Shown here: piece by piece, positions 48,808 through 61,900 of the stretch
Numbering within the stretch: the stretch's first letter is position 1
Layout of the letters: every line of letters begins with the position of its first letter
Assembly: GCF_907164915.1 (NCBI RefSeq)
Contig: NC_061870.1
Coordinates: 25,643,348-25,707,347 of the forward strand
Reading direction: 5' to 3'
From: Impatiens glandulifera
Taxonomy: Eukaryota > Streptophyta > Magnoliopsida > Ericales > Balsaminaceae
Length of the DNA stretch: 64,000 nt
Notes under the pieces: model-generated
What the model was told of the DNA's origin: nothing
The model's database searches: none
The model's input: only the letters and a program-made list of their open reading frames with translations
Made by a program: the position numbers and the translations under genes

Positions 48808-48950
48808 TGATAGAAAACAGAGAAAAGAGAAACTAGGGTTTTATTATACATTGAATATATTGAAATAGAAAACAATAAAAGACTTATTTATAAGCCAACA
48901 AAGGGACTAAATAATAAAATATATAAAAGTAAAGGTCTAAAATACTAATA
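48808..48950 (-). repeat. 5' LTR of the Copia element
   Basis: 143 bp, unusually short. On the minus strand it begins TATTAGTATT (TA rather than TG) and ends TATCA. A TATA-like CTTATAAATAAG lies near 48883-48894. Confidence 0.95.
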
Positions 48951-50330
48951 GTATGAAAGTGTGATTGAGATTAGTGGTTGATTTTCTGAGGAATAAGAGG
49001 TTAGTAACAATGGTTTTCTGATGGATAAAATTCATGTGGAAGTGTGATTAGGATATGGTTTGCCAAGGAATAAGAGGATGGTAAAAAATGATTGTGAATT
49101 CACGAGATTAAAGGTTGAATGAGATTGATGTTTGGTTTTCCAATGGATAAGAGGTGAGTGAAAGTGTGATTGGGATTGGTGGTTAGTATGATGAGGGATA
49201 AGAGACGTGTGATTGATATTGGTGGTTGGTTTGTCGAGTGATAAAAGGCCGGTAATATTAGTTTGTTGAGGGATAAGAGACGTGTAAAAGTGTGTGTAAA
49301 ATGTGTTTTGCCGATGGATAAGAGGTCAGCAACAAAGGATTGTGTGGTCACGAGATTAGAGGTCAATTGAGATTGGTTATTGGTTTACCGAGGGATAAGA
49401 GGCATATGGAAGTGTGATTATGATTGGAGGTTGATATGCCGAGGGATAAGATGTGTGTGAAAGTGTGATTATGATTAGCGGTAGGTTTGTCGGGGGATAA
49501 GAGGTGTGTGAAAGTGTGATTGAGATGGTGATTAATTTGTCGAGAGATAAGAGACCAATAACATTGGTATTGGTGGTTGGTTTGTCGATGGATAAAGTGG
49601 TCAATAACAAAAGACTGTAAGGTCACGAGATTAGAGATCGATTGAGATTAAGATTTGTGGTTAGTTTGCCGAGAGATTAGAGACATATGACTATGAAATT
49701 GTGAATTTTCACGAGATGATAGATTGATTGTGATTGGTAGTTGGTTCCGAAGGATAAGAGGTTGGTGACATTGTAATTGGTGGTTGGTTTGCCAAAGGAT
49801 AAGAAATACATGTAAAAGTGTGATTGCGATTGGTGGTTGGTTTACCGAGGGATAAGAGGTGTGTGAAAATGTGATGTCACGAGATGAAGATGTTCATTGG
49901 GATTAGTGGTTGGTTTGGCGAGAGATAAGAGACGTGTAAAAGTAATGAGGTCATGAGATAAGAGTTCAATTGGAATTGGTGGTTGGTTTCTCGGGGGATA
50001 AGAGACTAATAATAAATGATCATAAAGTCACGGGATTAGAAGTCGATTGTGATTGGTGGTTGGTTTGTCGAGGAATTAAATGCATGTGAAAGTGTGAAGT
50101 TGCGAGATAAAATGTTGCTTGAGATTGGTGATTAGTTTCCAAGGGATAAGCGACCGATAATAAGTGATCATAAGGTCATTAGATTGGTGGTTAAAAATAC
50201 ATGTGAATGAGATGTTAATTGACCAAAGTGTGAGGTCACAAGATTAGAAGTCGAATGTGATTTGTGATTGGTTTGGCGAGAGATAAGAGAGATGTGAAAG
50301 TCTGTGAGGTCAAGATATTTAATAATGAGA
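48951..50330. repeat. 51-bp minisatellite, array A, right part
   Basis: Continuation of the array after the Copia insertion, including the target duplication at its start. Units contain GTTTGCCGAGGGATAAGAGG and TGTGAAAGTGTGATTG. It decays near 50290-50340. Most of it has a counterpart in the same order at 51960-52995. Confidence 0.9.
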
Positions 50331-50439
50331 TTTGTCCATTGAGGGTGAAAGAAAAATCAATTTCAAATAAACTATTAAGATTTTAAAATAAAAATTAAAT
50401 TTGTAATCGGGTGTAGCCAAAATTCGGAAGAATAGTTAC

Positions 50440-51310
50440 CAGCGAACGCCCATCATCGCTGCCCTCACCAGACGAGAAGGCTCGACTACGTTAACCTCAA
50501 TGAACTCAAAAAGTACTACATGCATCAAGGGACCCTGTATCATAGAGGGAAAAGAGAAGTATTGTACAAATGTGTCACCAAGAATCAAGCCACAACCAAA
50601 TGTTAGCTTTAGCTTGTATAGATTTGTGTAGAAACAATGGTACTATTGGCGGAACTTGACCAAAGAAGCAAGGGAAATCCAAGCGGCATGTCTCACATGC
50701 CATGAACATCCGCGAAAAGAGGAATATCACTACATTGAAAACTTCTTAGATTGACACGTAAAATATCTAACACAAGGAGTACTCCCAGGACAATAGGAAG
50801 ACACGGCGCACAAATAAGTAGCGGTCAATAAACTTTTTCTATTTCTTAAAATCAGGCACGGTACCTCAAATAGACCATTGAGCGGATCCCTTGATTCTGG
50901 TTTAGTAGGATCTTTTTTTGACACCAAAAGTACATCTTTGGGAACACATAAACATCCATCAGTCAAGAATGAATGTTTGGTACCTCGAAAACTCCCCGGG
51001 ATGCAATTCATTAGCATTGAATCGGGGTATTCATGAAGAATAGGTTGTTTCAGCTCGATATCGTCAAGAGTTTATGACTATTGCATGGGAATAGGTCCAA
51101 CTTCGAAGTATTTTCCCTTCTAGTATATTTCGATTCGAGCTTCCCTAATTCCTTTTATCGAGCATAAAGTCGAGTTGAACAGAAGATAGAGTTTCAGTTC
51201 TAGCGAAAGCCCCTGCTCCCATAAAATAAAGTTGAAAGGTGAAGTTCAAATGCTGAAGTCAAAGAGAAGTTTATTATTTCTTTGACCACGGTTACAATTG
51301 CAATAAACAC
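50440..51310 (+). pseudogene. Decayed Ty3/gypsy pol (integrase zinc-binding region)
   Basis: In the plus frames, YYMHQGTLYHRGKREVLYKC and, after a shift, YYWRNLTKEAREIQAACLTC resemble the zinc-binding N-terminus of gypsy integrases (His...Cys-x2-Cys). Many stops follow. The rest (50760-51310) looks like old coding DNA but could not be assigned on either strand. It lies directly upstream of LTR family X (51318), the order expected for pol followed by a 3' LTR. Confidence 0.5.
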
Positions 51311-51317
51311 TTTAAAG

Positions 51318-51593
51318 CTCAGCCGAAGTCGCAACCATCGGATGGACGTTAAATTTTCATTCAACGCCTAGAAATAGTATGCGTCGCCTACTACAGCAAA
51401 AAGACGCGTGCGCGAAGTAGCGTATCACCAAACGATCGCTCCAACGTCGTCTCATCGAACGTGGACGGAATTTTCGCACATTGACGGAACGCTCCACATT
51501 TGCAGCCCAGAATGACGTTGTTTCTTCTACGGTCATCTTCTTCGTTGCGATCACCGGAAGTATAAGAACGTTAAACATCTTTGATTTTTCACA
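51318..51593 (+). repeat. LTR family X, copy 2, left fragment
   Basis: Matches 5930-6225 at moderate identity and 53013-53150 at high identity (for example CATCTTCTTCGTTGCGATCA and CCGGAAGTATAAGAACG). It breaks off abruptly where minisatellite array B starts. Confidence 0.65.
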
Positions 51594-53012
51594 AGGTCAC
51601 TATATTATAGGTCGATTGAGATTGGTGGTTAGTTTGTCGAGAGATAAGAGGCATGTGAAACTATGATTGGTGGATGGTTTGCTGAAAGATAAGATGCGTG
51701 TGAACGTTCGATTGAGATTATTGGTTGGTATGTCGAGAGATAAAAGACATGTGAAAGTGTAAAAGTGAGATTGGGGTTGGTGATTGGTATGCCAAGGGAT
51801 AAGAGGTGTGTGCAATTGAGATTGATGGTTAGTTTGTCGAGGGATAAGAGACCGGTAACAAAGGATCGTGAAATCACGAGATTAGAGGTCGATTGAGATT
51901 GATGGTTAATTTGCGGAGACATAAGAGGCGTGTGAAAGTGTGATTGAGATTGGTGGTTGATATGCTATGAAAGTGTGATTGAGATTGGTTGTTGATTTTC
52001 CGAGGAATAAGAGGTTGGTAACACTAGTTTTCTGATGGATAAGATTCATGTGAAAGTGTGATTAGGATATGGTTTTCCGAGAAATAAGAGGCTGATAACA
52101 AATGGTTGTGAGTTCACGAGATTAAAAGTTGATTGAGATTGATGTTTGGTTTGCCGATGGATAAGACTCATAAGAGGTGTGTGAAAGTGTGATTGAGATT
52201 GGTGGTTAGTATGCTGAGGGATAAGAGATGTGTGATTGATATTGATGGTTAGATTGTTGAGTGATAAGAGGCTGGTAATATTGGTTTGTTGAGGAATAAG
52301 AGATGTGTAAAAGTGTGTGTGGAATGTGCTTTGTCGATGGATAAGAGGCTTACAACAAAGGATTGTGAGGTCATGAGATTAGAGGTCAATTGCAATTGCT
52401 TATTGGTTTACCGAGGTATAAGAGGCATGTGGAAGTGTGATTGTGATTGGTGGTTGGTATGCCAAGGGATAAGAGAGGTGTGAAAATGTGATTATAATTA
52501 ATGGTTGGTTTGTCGGGGGATAAGAGGTGTGTGGAAGTTTGATTGAGATGGTGGTTAATTTGTCGAGGGATAAAAGGCCGATAACATTGGGATTGGTGGT
52601 TGGTTTGTCGATGGATAAAGATGTCAATAACAAAAGATCGTAAGGTCACGAGATTAGAGATTGATTGAGATTGGTGGTTACTTTGCCGAGAGATTAGAGA
52701 CATGTGACTATGAAAGTGTGATTTTTTACGAGATGATAGGTCAATTGTGATTGGTAGTTGGTTTCCAAAGGATAAGAGGTTGGTGACATTGTAATTGGTG
52801 GTTGGTTTGCCAAAGGATAAGAAAGAAATGTAAAAGTGTGATTGAGATTAGTGGTTGTTTTGCCGATGGATAAGAGGTGTATGAAAGTGTGATTTCACGA
52901 GATGAAGATGTTCATTGGGATTGATGGTTGGTCTGGTGAGAGATAAGAGACGTGTGAAAGTAATAAGGTCACAAGATAAGAGTTCAATTGGAATTGATGG
53001 TTGGTGGTTGGT
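51594..53012. repeat. 51-bp minisatellite, array B
   Basis: A collinear, uninterrupted counterpart of 43855-44246 plus 48951-50000. It lacks the Copia element, so it shows the layout before that insertion apart from a small deletion (about 20 bp) at the matching place near 51964. It is flanked on both sides by fragments of LTR family X. Confidence 0.9.
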
Positions 53013-53380
53013 CTCATCGAACGTGGACGGAATGCCCGCACATTGACGGAACGCTTCACATTTGCAGCCCAGAACGACGTTGTTTCTTCTACGGTCATCT
53101 TCTTCGTTGCGATCACCGGAAGTATAAGAACGATAAACATCTTTGATTTTTCAAAGATGGAACTCTGTCGTTTATCCACCATTTCAACTAATTCGAAAGT
53201 TGAAATAATAACCCTACCACGGTGATTATTTCTCCTACATCTATAGGCAGTAATTATACATATTCCGACAACTAGCCAAAAGAACATTCAAAATACCATA
53301 AATATATTTTGGTTGATTCAAGCCACTTAGTGGTATCAACCGACTTTGAGAGGCTATAAAATAAGTTATATTATGAAACT
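53013..53380 (+). repeat. LTR family X, copy 3
   Basis: Starts with the same sequence as 51450-51593 and continues with the TATA-containing part that matches 6230-6440 (TTGGTTGATTCAAGCCACTT ... GAGAGGCTATAAAATAAG). Thus 51318-51593 plus this fragment together cover the LTR, with about 140 bp in common. Confidence 0.6.
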
Positions 53381-56300
53381 AACAATAAAACCTGTCTCAA
53401 CTTCTAAATTTATAATATTATTTTTATTAAAATTTGAATCATTTGAATAATTAAAAATAGAATTTTTTAAAAAATAAATAATATTTATCGGTAAAATATT
53501 CTTCTAAATTCAATACCGTTGGCTCAAAATAATTGTCTTATGCACTTTCATTAAACTCTAATTTTGTTTCAAAATCGTCATAATTGGAGTCGAAAAAATT
53601 GCGGAAGAAGCGTTTTAAGAACATAATTTATTTTAATTATCAATATCCCAATTCAAACCCGACCTAGAATTGAAAAGAATAGTTATACATTAAAATTTGG
53701 AGTACATAAGCTGTAAATCTTTATTTATGCCATTGTCACTTTGTGCACGGTATGTGGCTAGTTTCTTAATATATTAAATTTGGAGTAATAAAACATTATT
53801 AAGTGACATTTTAGAAGAAAAGCCAAAACAAACTAGCCATAGTAGTTATCACATTTAAAAAAATCAATTCTATGACTTTATTTATTTAAATAAATAATAA
53901 CTTTTTTAAGTTTATAAATATAAATTAACTTTTTTTTTTTTGATAAAATCAAAATTATTGATAAACTTGTAAAATCTAAACATTAATAATTTTAAAACTT
54001 ATTTTTTAAATTAGACTTTGTATAATTTTAGACTTAAATGACCTTTGACCCTCAATTTCTCATACAACTAACTCACAAGTCACACCAACTACTTTTGGGC
54101 CTATATATTTTGGACCTAAGGCCTAAATCTAATGAGGCCGAAACGTTTAATCTTAGTAAAATAATTATTTGGAGGAGAGCTTCAAGATCTTTATATACTC
54201 TATAATATTTACACTTTTTTTATCTAAATTATTAAGATTTGAACTTACTTCACCCGTAATCTTATATGAGTTTATACATTGAGAAATGATTGGTAGAGAA
54301 AATTTGAAAGAAAATTAAGTGACACAATTTGATTTTGAAAAATTAATAAATTTTTTCTCTTCTTTGCTCACCATTAACTTTTTTTTTTCAACTATTGATA
54401 TGGTGACACGTCATCTTTTCTTCAATTTTCTCTTCCAAATTCTCTCCCTTATATATTTTACTTATATGTCTTATCAGTATTTACCTTTTTGTAAGTAAAG
54501 ATAACTAACCAATAGGGTTTTAAGATTGTAACTTCACGAATAAACTGAAACATTACCTATCATAAATTATTATCTAGTCATACACAAAATGTATATATTA
54601 TCATATCTCCAAGAAAGCACTTATATAATTCTATCATAATTAATAACCAAAGAGAAATATGCTTTCCCAATTTCACTTTCTTTTCAAATTCAACAATTCT
54701 TTGGGTCTTCTATGTAATCAATGCTTTCAATTATTAGTAATTGAATCATTTCAACTTTTTCAATATAAATTGGTAGTTTTGAGTGAGTTATTAATTATAT
54801 TTATGCCGATAAATTTTTAATGAATAAAAGAGTTAATAAGTTTCAAAAAAGAAGAAAAAAAGAGTAAAAATATGCTTCTTATAAAATATTAAATAACTAA
54901 CAAATAAATAAAAGAAGGCAATGTAAGTTAATATTGGAAAAAGACTTCTGACTTAAAGGTCAGAAATAAATATAAGGATATAAATTAGGGCCGGCATACA
55001 TCTAAGTTGCATTTGAGATGTGTTCAAAAATGTACATAAAATTTAAATCAACTACTAAAAGAAGAAACAACTAATTAATATATGAAATATAAGAAATTAA
55101 TGAAAGTAAAAAGTACACCAAGCACACAGAAATCCCTTCAGATACATAATTTTTTTTTTTTACTTTTTAAAAAAAAAATATTAAGAGATTAATGGGTTAA
55201 AGTTATTTAATTAAATCAACATAATTAAATATTATTTCTATGTCCTAGATTTTTTATTAAAAAAAATTCAACATTATTAAAACTATCGACCATCATTATC
55301 GATTCAAATACGAATTAAACTACTTAAATAAGATATTTTGAATTGAATTTATTTAAAATAAATTTTTAAATTTAAATATATATATATATTAGAATCTCAT
55401 AAGTTATAAGTTGAAGTTAAGTCTACATTTGTCTTTCATTATAATGGTAAAAACTAAGAACTATATAATAAAAATATAAACTTACTTATACTAATTTAAT
55501 TTTAATTAAAAAATAAGTATGATTTTTTTAAATTTTATACTTTTAACTTATTAATTTAATTTTTATATGCAATAAAAAACATGTTATTATATTAATCAAC
55601 TAAGGTAATTCAAGTAATAAAATTAGTTTCTAAGAAATAAGTATTACATATTCGATTCTCATTTAAAACATTTCAAGTTTAATGAAATATATTAGTAGAA
55701 GTTAAACTATCTTCTAATATTAAAAAAGTAATAATAAATTATCTAAAAGGACAAAATTTAGTAATTTTATTAATAAATATATATAACGAGGTGTAATCAA
55801 AATTTAAATAGGCTTTTCTATTAAGGATAAACTTAAAAAAAAAAAAAAAAAATTCTTCAAAAAAGATATACCTTGAGATTTGAATTTGTTAGTGATTTCA
55901 GATGCACGCTCAATCAATATTTGGGGTGAGAAGCATTAACTAATACTATTAGATATAGTTACCTTAATTGTAAGTTTATTATTTTAATATTAAATTTATT
56001 CTGAATAATACATGATACAGAGTCAATATGTAAATTGTCAATACTATACATCAAATAGGTGGTTGAAAATCGTTAAAGTATTTTAAAATAAAATTAAAAG
56101 AACGTGGTTAATTAGAATATCTTTGTCATCTAAAACATTTAGTTATGAAATTAATATTATAAGTTATTAACGATATGTGTGTTACAAAGTTAAAATACGA
56201 TGATAAAAAATTAACATCACATAACAAATAAAAATTTCGATTAAGATTGTTAATTAATAGTATAACTTACTTATATACTCGTGTTATCAAATAGTTACCA

Positions 56301-57640
56301 AATAGTTACGGATAGTTGTTAACAAAAATTTAAAACAAATATACCATCATTTTTGAGTTTTTTTAAATACGTCAAACACGTACATTTTTATAAATATAAA
56401 ATAAAAATTTATTAATTAACTTATAAGATGACTTATATGTTTAATCAACTATTTATTTTGACTCTTTATAAAACTCTTTAACCTAGGATGATTGAATTCA
56501 ATTTATAATTTAGTTTATCTAATATATATTTTTGTATATAAAGTTTGATCTCCACCTAACTCCTTGCTGACTGAGCGTATACAGCGTCTAAGCAAGTCTG
56601 AGGGTTGATCAATATTGATCAATATGTTATCTCATTTACACGAAAATTCAAATTGTTGTTAGTACAAACATCAACTACCTTCTATTAACATTATAATATA
56701 AATTTAACTTTTTAATTTATACATAAGATATCTTAAACCAATTTTATTCACCAATCTTACAAACTATATCAATAAATCTCATATTTATTTATATAAATAT
56801 AATTTTTTATATACTATAATCAAACAAGAAACAATACCCACAATAACTTATGTGGTTGCATTAAACAATTAGCATATTTCAACAATCGATATAACTTCCA
56901 GACTCATGTCATCATGTCATCCGGATAAGCAAATAATGAATCATTTAAAAATCATGTCCTAGCTAGCTTCTAGCTACTCCACAAATTCAATGAATTAAAT
57001 TTATTTCACATTATTTGTGTACACAAGTTTCAAAAGCCAAAAAATAAAATAAAAGTGGATGACATAAATGAATATGGGCAGGGCAATTAGACACAAGAAA
57101 AATCCAGAGACCAATGAAAAATAAAGATATTGCAAGTTGGTTGGCCCTTCTAGGACTCTGTAAAGATCAGATCCCTGCAAATGCAATCTTTTTCTTCTTG
57201 ATAAATATCAAGAAAGATTGTTGCCTGCCTGCGGGAAAAGATAAAGTTTATTTCAATTTCTTTATATTAGAAAATATATATATATATATTATTTTCTTCA
57301 AGTTAGTTGCATGTTCTCTGATCCAATGATGGCCTTTCATTCCTTAGCCCTTGTTTGTTTCATGTTGGGTCATTGAGGATTTTTATTAATATTTTTTTTT
57401 TATAAATAAATAAAATGTTTAATTACAAGTGTTGATGGTTTAGAATCTTATTTTGATATTTTAGATAATTATTATTAGATGGTTAAAAAAAATACAAAAT
57501 AACTCAAATTCATTGTATCTAATCCATATAAAAATAAACATATTTTATTTTCTTTCTCTCTAAAATATTTACACCACCTAAATTTCTCAATAAAAAAACA
57601 AAAATTTAATAATAAATAAAAACATCTGAATTTTCAGTTG
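53381..57640. other. AT-rich intergenic region
   Basis: About 4.2 kb without a recognisable gene. It holds a MITE of family A at 54281-54450, an A17 run at 55834-55850, and a small duplicated word TTGATCAATA (56608-56625). The open frames at 57001-57329 on both strands are short and domain-free. Confidence 0.5.
54281..54450. mobile_element. MITE, family A, copy 2
   Basis: Left end GAGAAATGATTGGTAGAG...AATTAAGTGACAC. Right end GTGACACGTCATC...TTCCAAATTCTCTCCC. These are imperfect inverted repeats of about 45 bp. Same family as 22626-22785 and 63274-63435. Confidence 0.65.
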
Positions 57641-57644
57641 TTGT

Positions 57645-58652
57645 CTATCTAACTACCACCCAGTCCCCGCAAGAAGACCAATTGGATTTCTCCGCCGCCG
57701 TCGTTCCCAGCCGCCGGAGTCTCTCCGCCGGCGAACTCATTGAACACGACCTGTCTCTATTGGGAAAATCAAATGGGCATCTTGGGGATATCTGTCGGTA
57801 CACGTGGACTTCATCTTCACCATTGGATTCAACTTCAGTAGAATTGTTCTCTATATTTGCAACAAATGGATGACTGAGAAGCATCTCAGCCGTCCATCTG
57901 TCTCTAGGATCTCTAATAAAACATTTCCGGAGAAAATCCTTCCCTTCATCGGAAAGTTCTTCAGGAATTGCCGGCGATGAATCGCCGGTCCCGATTCTTA
58001 GAAGCAATTTACAGAAATTCTCATCCCCGGGAAATTTCCAAACTGGGTTACCTGTAATCATCTCGGAAATCAAACATCCCAAAGCCCAAATATCCGCCGG
58101 CGATTCTTGCTCACCTTCATTTACCATCTCCGGCGACATGTAAAGAGGCGTTCCCCTTAAATTGACACCAATTCTTTCTCCGGCCATCTTGGCGAGACCG
58201 AAATCAGCGATCTTTGCCACCTGATCTCCGCCGTCAACGGCGGAGCAAAGGAGAACATTTGTCGGTTTAATATCACAATGAACAAACCCACTTCCATGAA
58301 TAAACTTCAATCCCTCCATCACCGATCTCGTATGCCGTCTCACTTCCATCTCCGACAGCCTCGAATTCTTGATTTTCCGACCCAAATCGCCGCCGGCGGC
58401 ATATTCAATCAACAAATTATAAAATCTCTGACCCTTTTCATGACTGATTTCATCTCCATATAATCGAATGATCTGAGGACATCCCTTCATCATCTTCAAC
58501 ACCTCTTTCTCACTAATCAACGAATCAGAACATGAAGCTTGACAATACTTAACCGCCATTAATGTCTGATCAAGATGATCACCCACATCTTTAGCCAAAC
58601 TAACAGACGCGAAACTCCCATACCCAATTGTTTCTCCCCGAACCCAATTCAT
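57645..58652 (-). CDS. Intronless MAPKKK, MAPKKK15-21 group
   Basis: 335 aa, one exon. It starts MNWVRGETIGYGSFASVSLA, the typical start of this group with the Gly-rich loop. Kinase residues are present: VAIK-type Lys35 (AVKYC), C-helix Glu48, HCDIKPTN with Asp127 and Lys129, DFG at 150-152, GTPLYMSPE at 167-175, and RWTAEMLLSHPFV near the end of the domain. A Ser-rich tail contains ISPRCPFDFP, also typical. These kinases phosphorylate MAPKKs; Arabidopsis MAPKKK17/18 act in ABA signalling through MKK3 and MAPKKK20 in salt and root responses. An intronless gene of about 1 kb is normal here. It is the most GC-rich gene of the window. Which of the group it is cannot be decided by eye. Confidence 0.93.
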   Translation of the reverse strand: MNWVRGETIGYGSFASVSLAKDVGDHLDQTLMAVKYCQASCSDSLISEKEVLKMMKGCPQIIRLYGDEISHEKGQRFYNLLIEYAAGGDLGRKIKNSRLSEMEVRRHTRSVMEGLKFIHGSGFVHCDIKPTNVLLCSAVDGGDQVAKIADFGLAKMAGERIGVNLRGTPLYMSPEMVNEGEQESPADIWALGCLISEMITGNPVWKFPGDENFCKLLLRIGTGDSSPAIPEELSDEGKDFLRKCFIRDPRDRWTAEMLLSHPFVANIENNSTEVESNGEDEVHVYRQISPRCPFDFPNRDRSCSMSSPAERLRRLGTTAAEKSNWSSCGDWVVVR

Positions 58653-58732
58653 TGTTCTAAAGAAAGTTGATTTCTTCTCTCTCTAAAGAAAGAAAATGAG
58701 AATTCAATTATGATTTCATTTGGGTTTCCTTG

Positions 58733-58742
58733 TTTTTATATA
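58733..58742 (-). promoter_or_regulatory. TATA box of the MAPKKK gene
   Basis: TATATAAAAA on the minus strand, about 80 bp upstream of the ATG. A CT-rich leader (GAGAGAGAAGAAATC on the coding strand) lies between. Confidence 0.65.
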
Positions 58743-58832
58743 GACAGATGAAAAAGAAAGTGATAAGAGATGAAACTAGCGTGCGGTGTGACTACAGATA
58801 ATAAATAAATCATGTGCTGTAAAAGATTCATG

Positions 58833-58838
58833 CACGTG
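58833..58838. promoter_or_regulatory. G-box / ABRE in the MAPKKK promoter
   Basis: CACGTG (in GCACGTGAC) lies about 90 bp upstream of the TATA box. A further ACGTG lies near 58916-58920. ABF-type bZIP factors bind such sites, which would fit the ABA induction known for some members of this kinase group. Confidence 0.5.
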
Positions 58839-58929
58839 ACAGAGAGATATACGAAGAGAGGTAGTTCAAGGAAGGAGGGGAAGATCTTTGGGGGGCGGCA
58901 TCTGGTGTTAATAAAACGTGTTTGATTTA

Positions 58930-61900
58930 TATCTTCTATTCTTTTAGTGGGTTGGGATTTATTTCATTTTTATTAGATTCATTCATTCATTTTATAACAC
59001 TTTCTTTTCAACTTGGATTGTGACACTGTTTTGGACTCATTTTCAAATCCATTAACTCCACTAATTTCATTCCATATTAAATTATACTCTTTCTTAATTG
59101 TAAGTTACACTTATTTCTTAAATTGTATCTCAATCACTTAAGTGGTAAAATTTAAATATAAATATACTATTTGTTGGATATAGGGTTCTAAAGATTATTT
59201 CAAATAATCCAATATCAATCCCACTAACATTATATACTAATTTGATATATTTTTTAAATTGTTATTGTATTGACTATTGATCTTTTTAGTTAATTATACA
59301 CCTAATTTTCAGAATATAAGGTTGTAAATTGTAATAGCCTAATAGGGTTAAATTTATCAAACTAAACCGACTCAATTCAATCCGTGATCAATTATACACC
59401 TTAAACCATATTAACAAGGACGAATTCAGAATTTAGGGTTAGGGTTGGGGTGAGCTTGAAAGAAATATTGGTGAACTTAAAATAATAATGAAAAGATTAT
59501 GAATAAAACGAGTAAATTAAAGTAATTTTTATAAACTTTTTAATAATTAAATAAATAAACAATAAATTATATTGAAAAAAAATCGGGGATAAAACGTTTA
59601 AAGTATAATTTTCAATTTACTTTGTTTGTTGTTCTTAGATTTAATTTTCTAAGGATGCATTTTATAAAATAAAATAAAAAACAAATTAAGCATCCATTAT
59701 TTGGAATCAATAATGAATATTCTTTCTTTTCTTGATTTTCAGTGAAAGATACTCCAAGATATTTTTTAATAGTCATTGAATTAATTGACTTAAATTAGTA
59801 TGTTTTAAAGAAGATTTAACACGTTTCTATTGTTATTTTTAATACAAAAATTATATATATTAGTAATGAAATATTTAAAGTAAATTAAAAAAGGAAAGGA
59901 TATCTGATTTTAATTTTTTTACTAATTTGATCCCTACCTTATTTTGCATTATGAAATGTTAATTTCTTGGATGATTATATATAGAAGATATGACGATCTT
60001 TGCGTTTGGATTGTTTCAGATGTCATGCAAATATCATGAAATTTAAAGGAAAGATAATTAAAAGATTATTAATTTCATTATATCTTGAAGAATAAAAGCA
60101 TGTTTAATATATATTTCAAAGAAAATCTTAATACTAATGTTTTCATTTAATCCTATATCAACCCTTATCTTTCCGCTTGAACATTCTTTTTTTCCATTTC
60201 AAGGAAAAGAAAACAAAAAAAAGCTCGAAAACTTGTTTTATTTTTTCGATTAAAATTGTAAAATAAAAAAGTATAAATTATTTAGCTTGTTTGGTGTGTT
60301 ACTTCAAGTTCACGTGTAAAACGAATTCACTTTGTTAAAGCCCAGAGGAACAGGAGATAGAGAGAAATCAGCTTTGCTTTATCCATATTTTCTTCATTTT
60401 TACTTTTGCTTTTTTTTTTAAAAAAATTTATAATTTGTTTGATTTAATCCAATGAAATTTTATTATTATTACTATTTTTTAACAAGATATTCAGACGCTA
60501 GACTGAGTAAGACCGGCAAGCTCTCGAGCTAGGGCAGCCCACTCCCCAGAGGACAGTCCATTTATTAAAGGAAGATATTTTATTAAATTTGTTATAATTT
60601 TAAATATGTGTTATACCTTAATGGTTGAAAATAAGAATCTAAATATTTTATTGGGTAATTAGTTCAAATTTTACCAAAAATCAATTTTTTAATTAATTTT
60701 TAAAATTAAAATCAGGCAACAAAAAAAATATTGATTTTTTTTTCTACCGAAAACTGGGGCAGCCAAAAACTCGGGACCAGCTCTATTTGAGACCAACCAT
60801 TAATCCTAACTAATTAACATATTATCATTATCTTCCAATTTAGTACAGTAATTTCAATAAAAAGAAATAGAATTCTCAATGTAGTAATACTTCCTAGTAC
60901 AACTTTCTTAAAGCACTCAGTTCATTTAACTCGGGTAAGTTTTTTTTTTTTTTTTTACAGTGGTTACTCAGTCTTTTTAATTCAAGGACTTCTATTAGGG
61001 TGCGTATTGAAATTGAAATTGAAATTGGAAGAACATGTGTATTTAGAGATTTAAATGTAGGAAGGGATATAAAATTAGAATTATGATGGAATTAAGATAA
61101 ATGTATTTTTTTTAGTTTTAAATTTCACTATTTTTAGTTTTAAATTATAATTCTTAATCATATTTTCATATTCATTTTATTATCACTTCCAAAATGAATG
61201 ATGTTGGTAGAAGAGAAAACAAAACTATTCATTCAAATCTATATTTTTTCCAACATTTGAAATTGAATTACAGTTATATACTTTTTTTTAAACAGTTAAA
61301 AATTAAAATTTTAATGACAATCCAAATTTTAACCTCCATCCAAACATACCCTCATATATATTATATTATTTTATAAGATGACTTGATTTACTATTAAACT
61401 CATCCCACCTGTCTAGCCACCAATTATTCACCCTGGTTATTTTTTTAAAATAAAAATAAAAATCCTACCAGGCTTCTGTCTCGAACAAGTTAACAAGTTA
61501 AGGGTAAGAGTTTTTTTTATTTGATCATAATTAATCATTATTTTTTTTTAATAAAATATATAACTTAATTTATTAATTAAAATATTAAAATATTCTATAA
61601 TTAAAAATATATTTTATTATTATATATTAATACATTTAATATATTTTATAAAAAAAAAATAACATCATCAAATCACTACCATTTAACATTTTTTAAAATA
61701 AATTAAATTTATTTAATAAATTCAAACCAAAAAAGCTATAAGTAATGATAAAAGAATTCCAAAATTTAGGGCCTCCTTAATAATAAAAAATAAAAAGTTT
61801 TAGAGATTTATATCATGCAAACTTAGGAAATCATTTAAAGGTCCGTTCATGAGTTTTCTCCATATGTGATGATCCGATTTAAACTTTTTCATAAATGAAT

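Larger units (their letters stand above)
44247..48950 (-). mobile_element. Nearly complete Copia LTR retrotransposon, 4.7 kb, recent insertion
   Basis: LTRs 44247-44376 and 48808-48950 are flanked by perfect 5-bp target duplications GTATG (44242-44246 and 48951-48955). The element lies on the minus strand. A primer-binding site matching initiator tRNA-Met (48792-48807) adjoins the 5' LTR. A purine tract (44377-44389) adjoins the 3' LTR. Between them are gag, protease, integrase, RT and RNase H in Copia order. Three lesions break the single polyprotein: a stop at 47745-47747 and one-base frameshifts near 46988-46991 and 46231-46237. The LTRs are identical over their shared 116 bp, so the insertion is young. 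Short LTRs and order suggest the Ale/Retrofit group (inference). Confidence 0.95.
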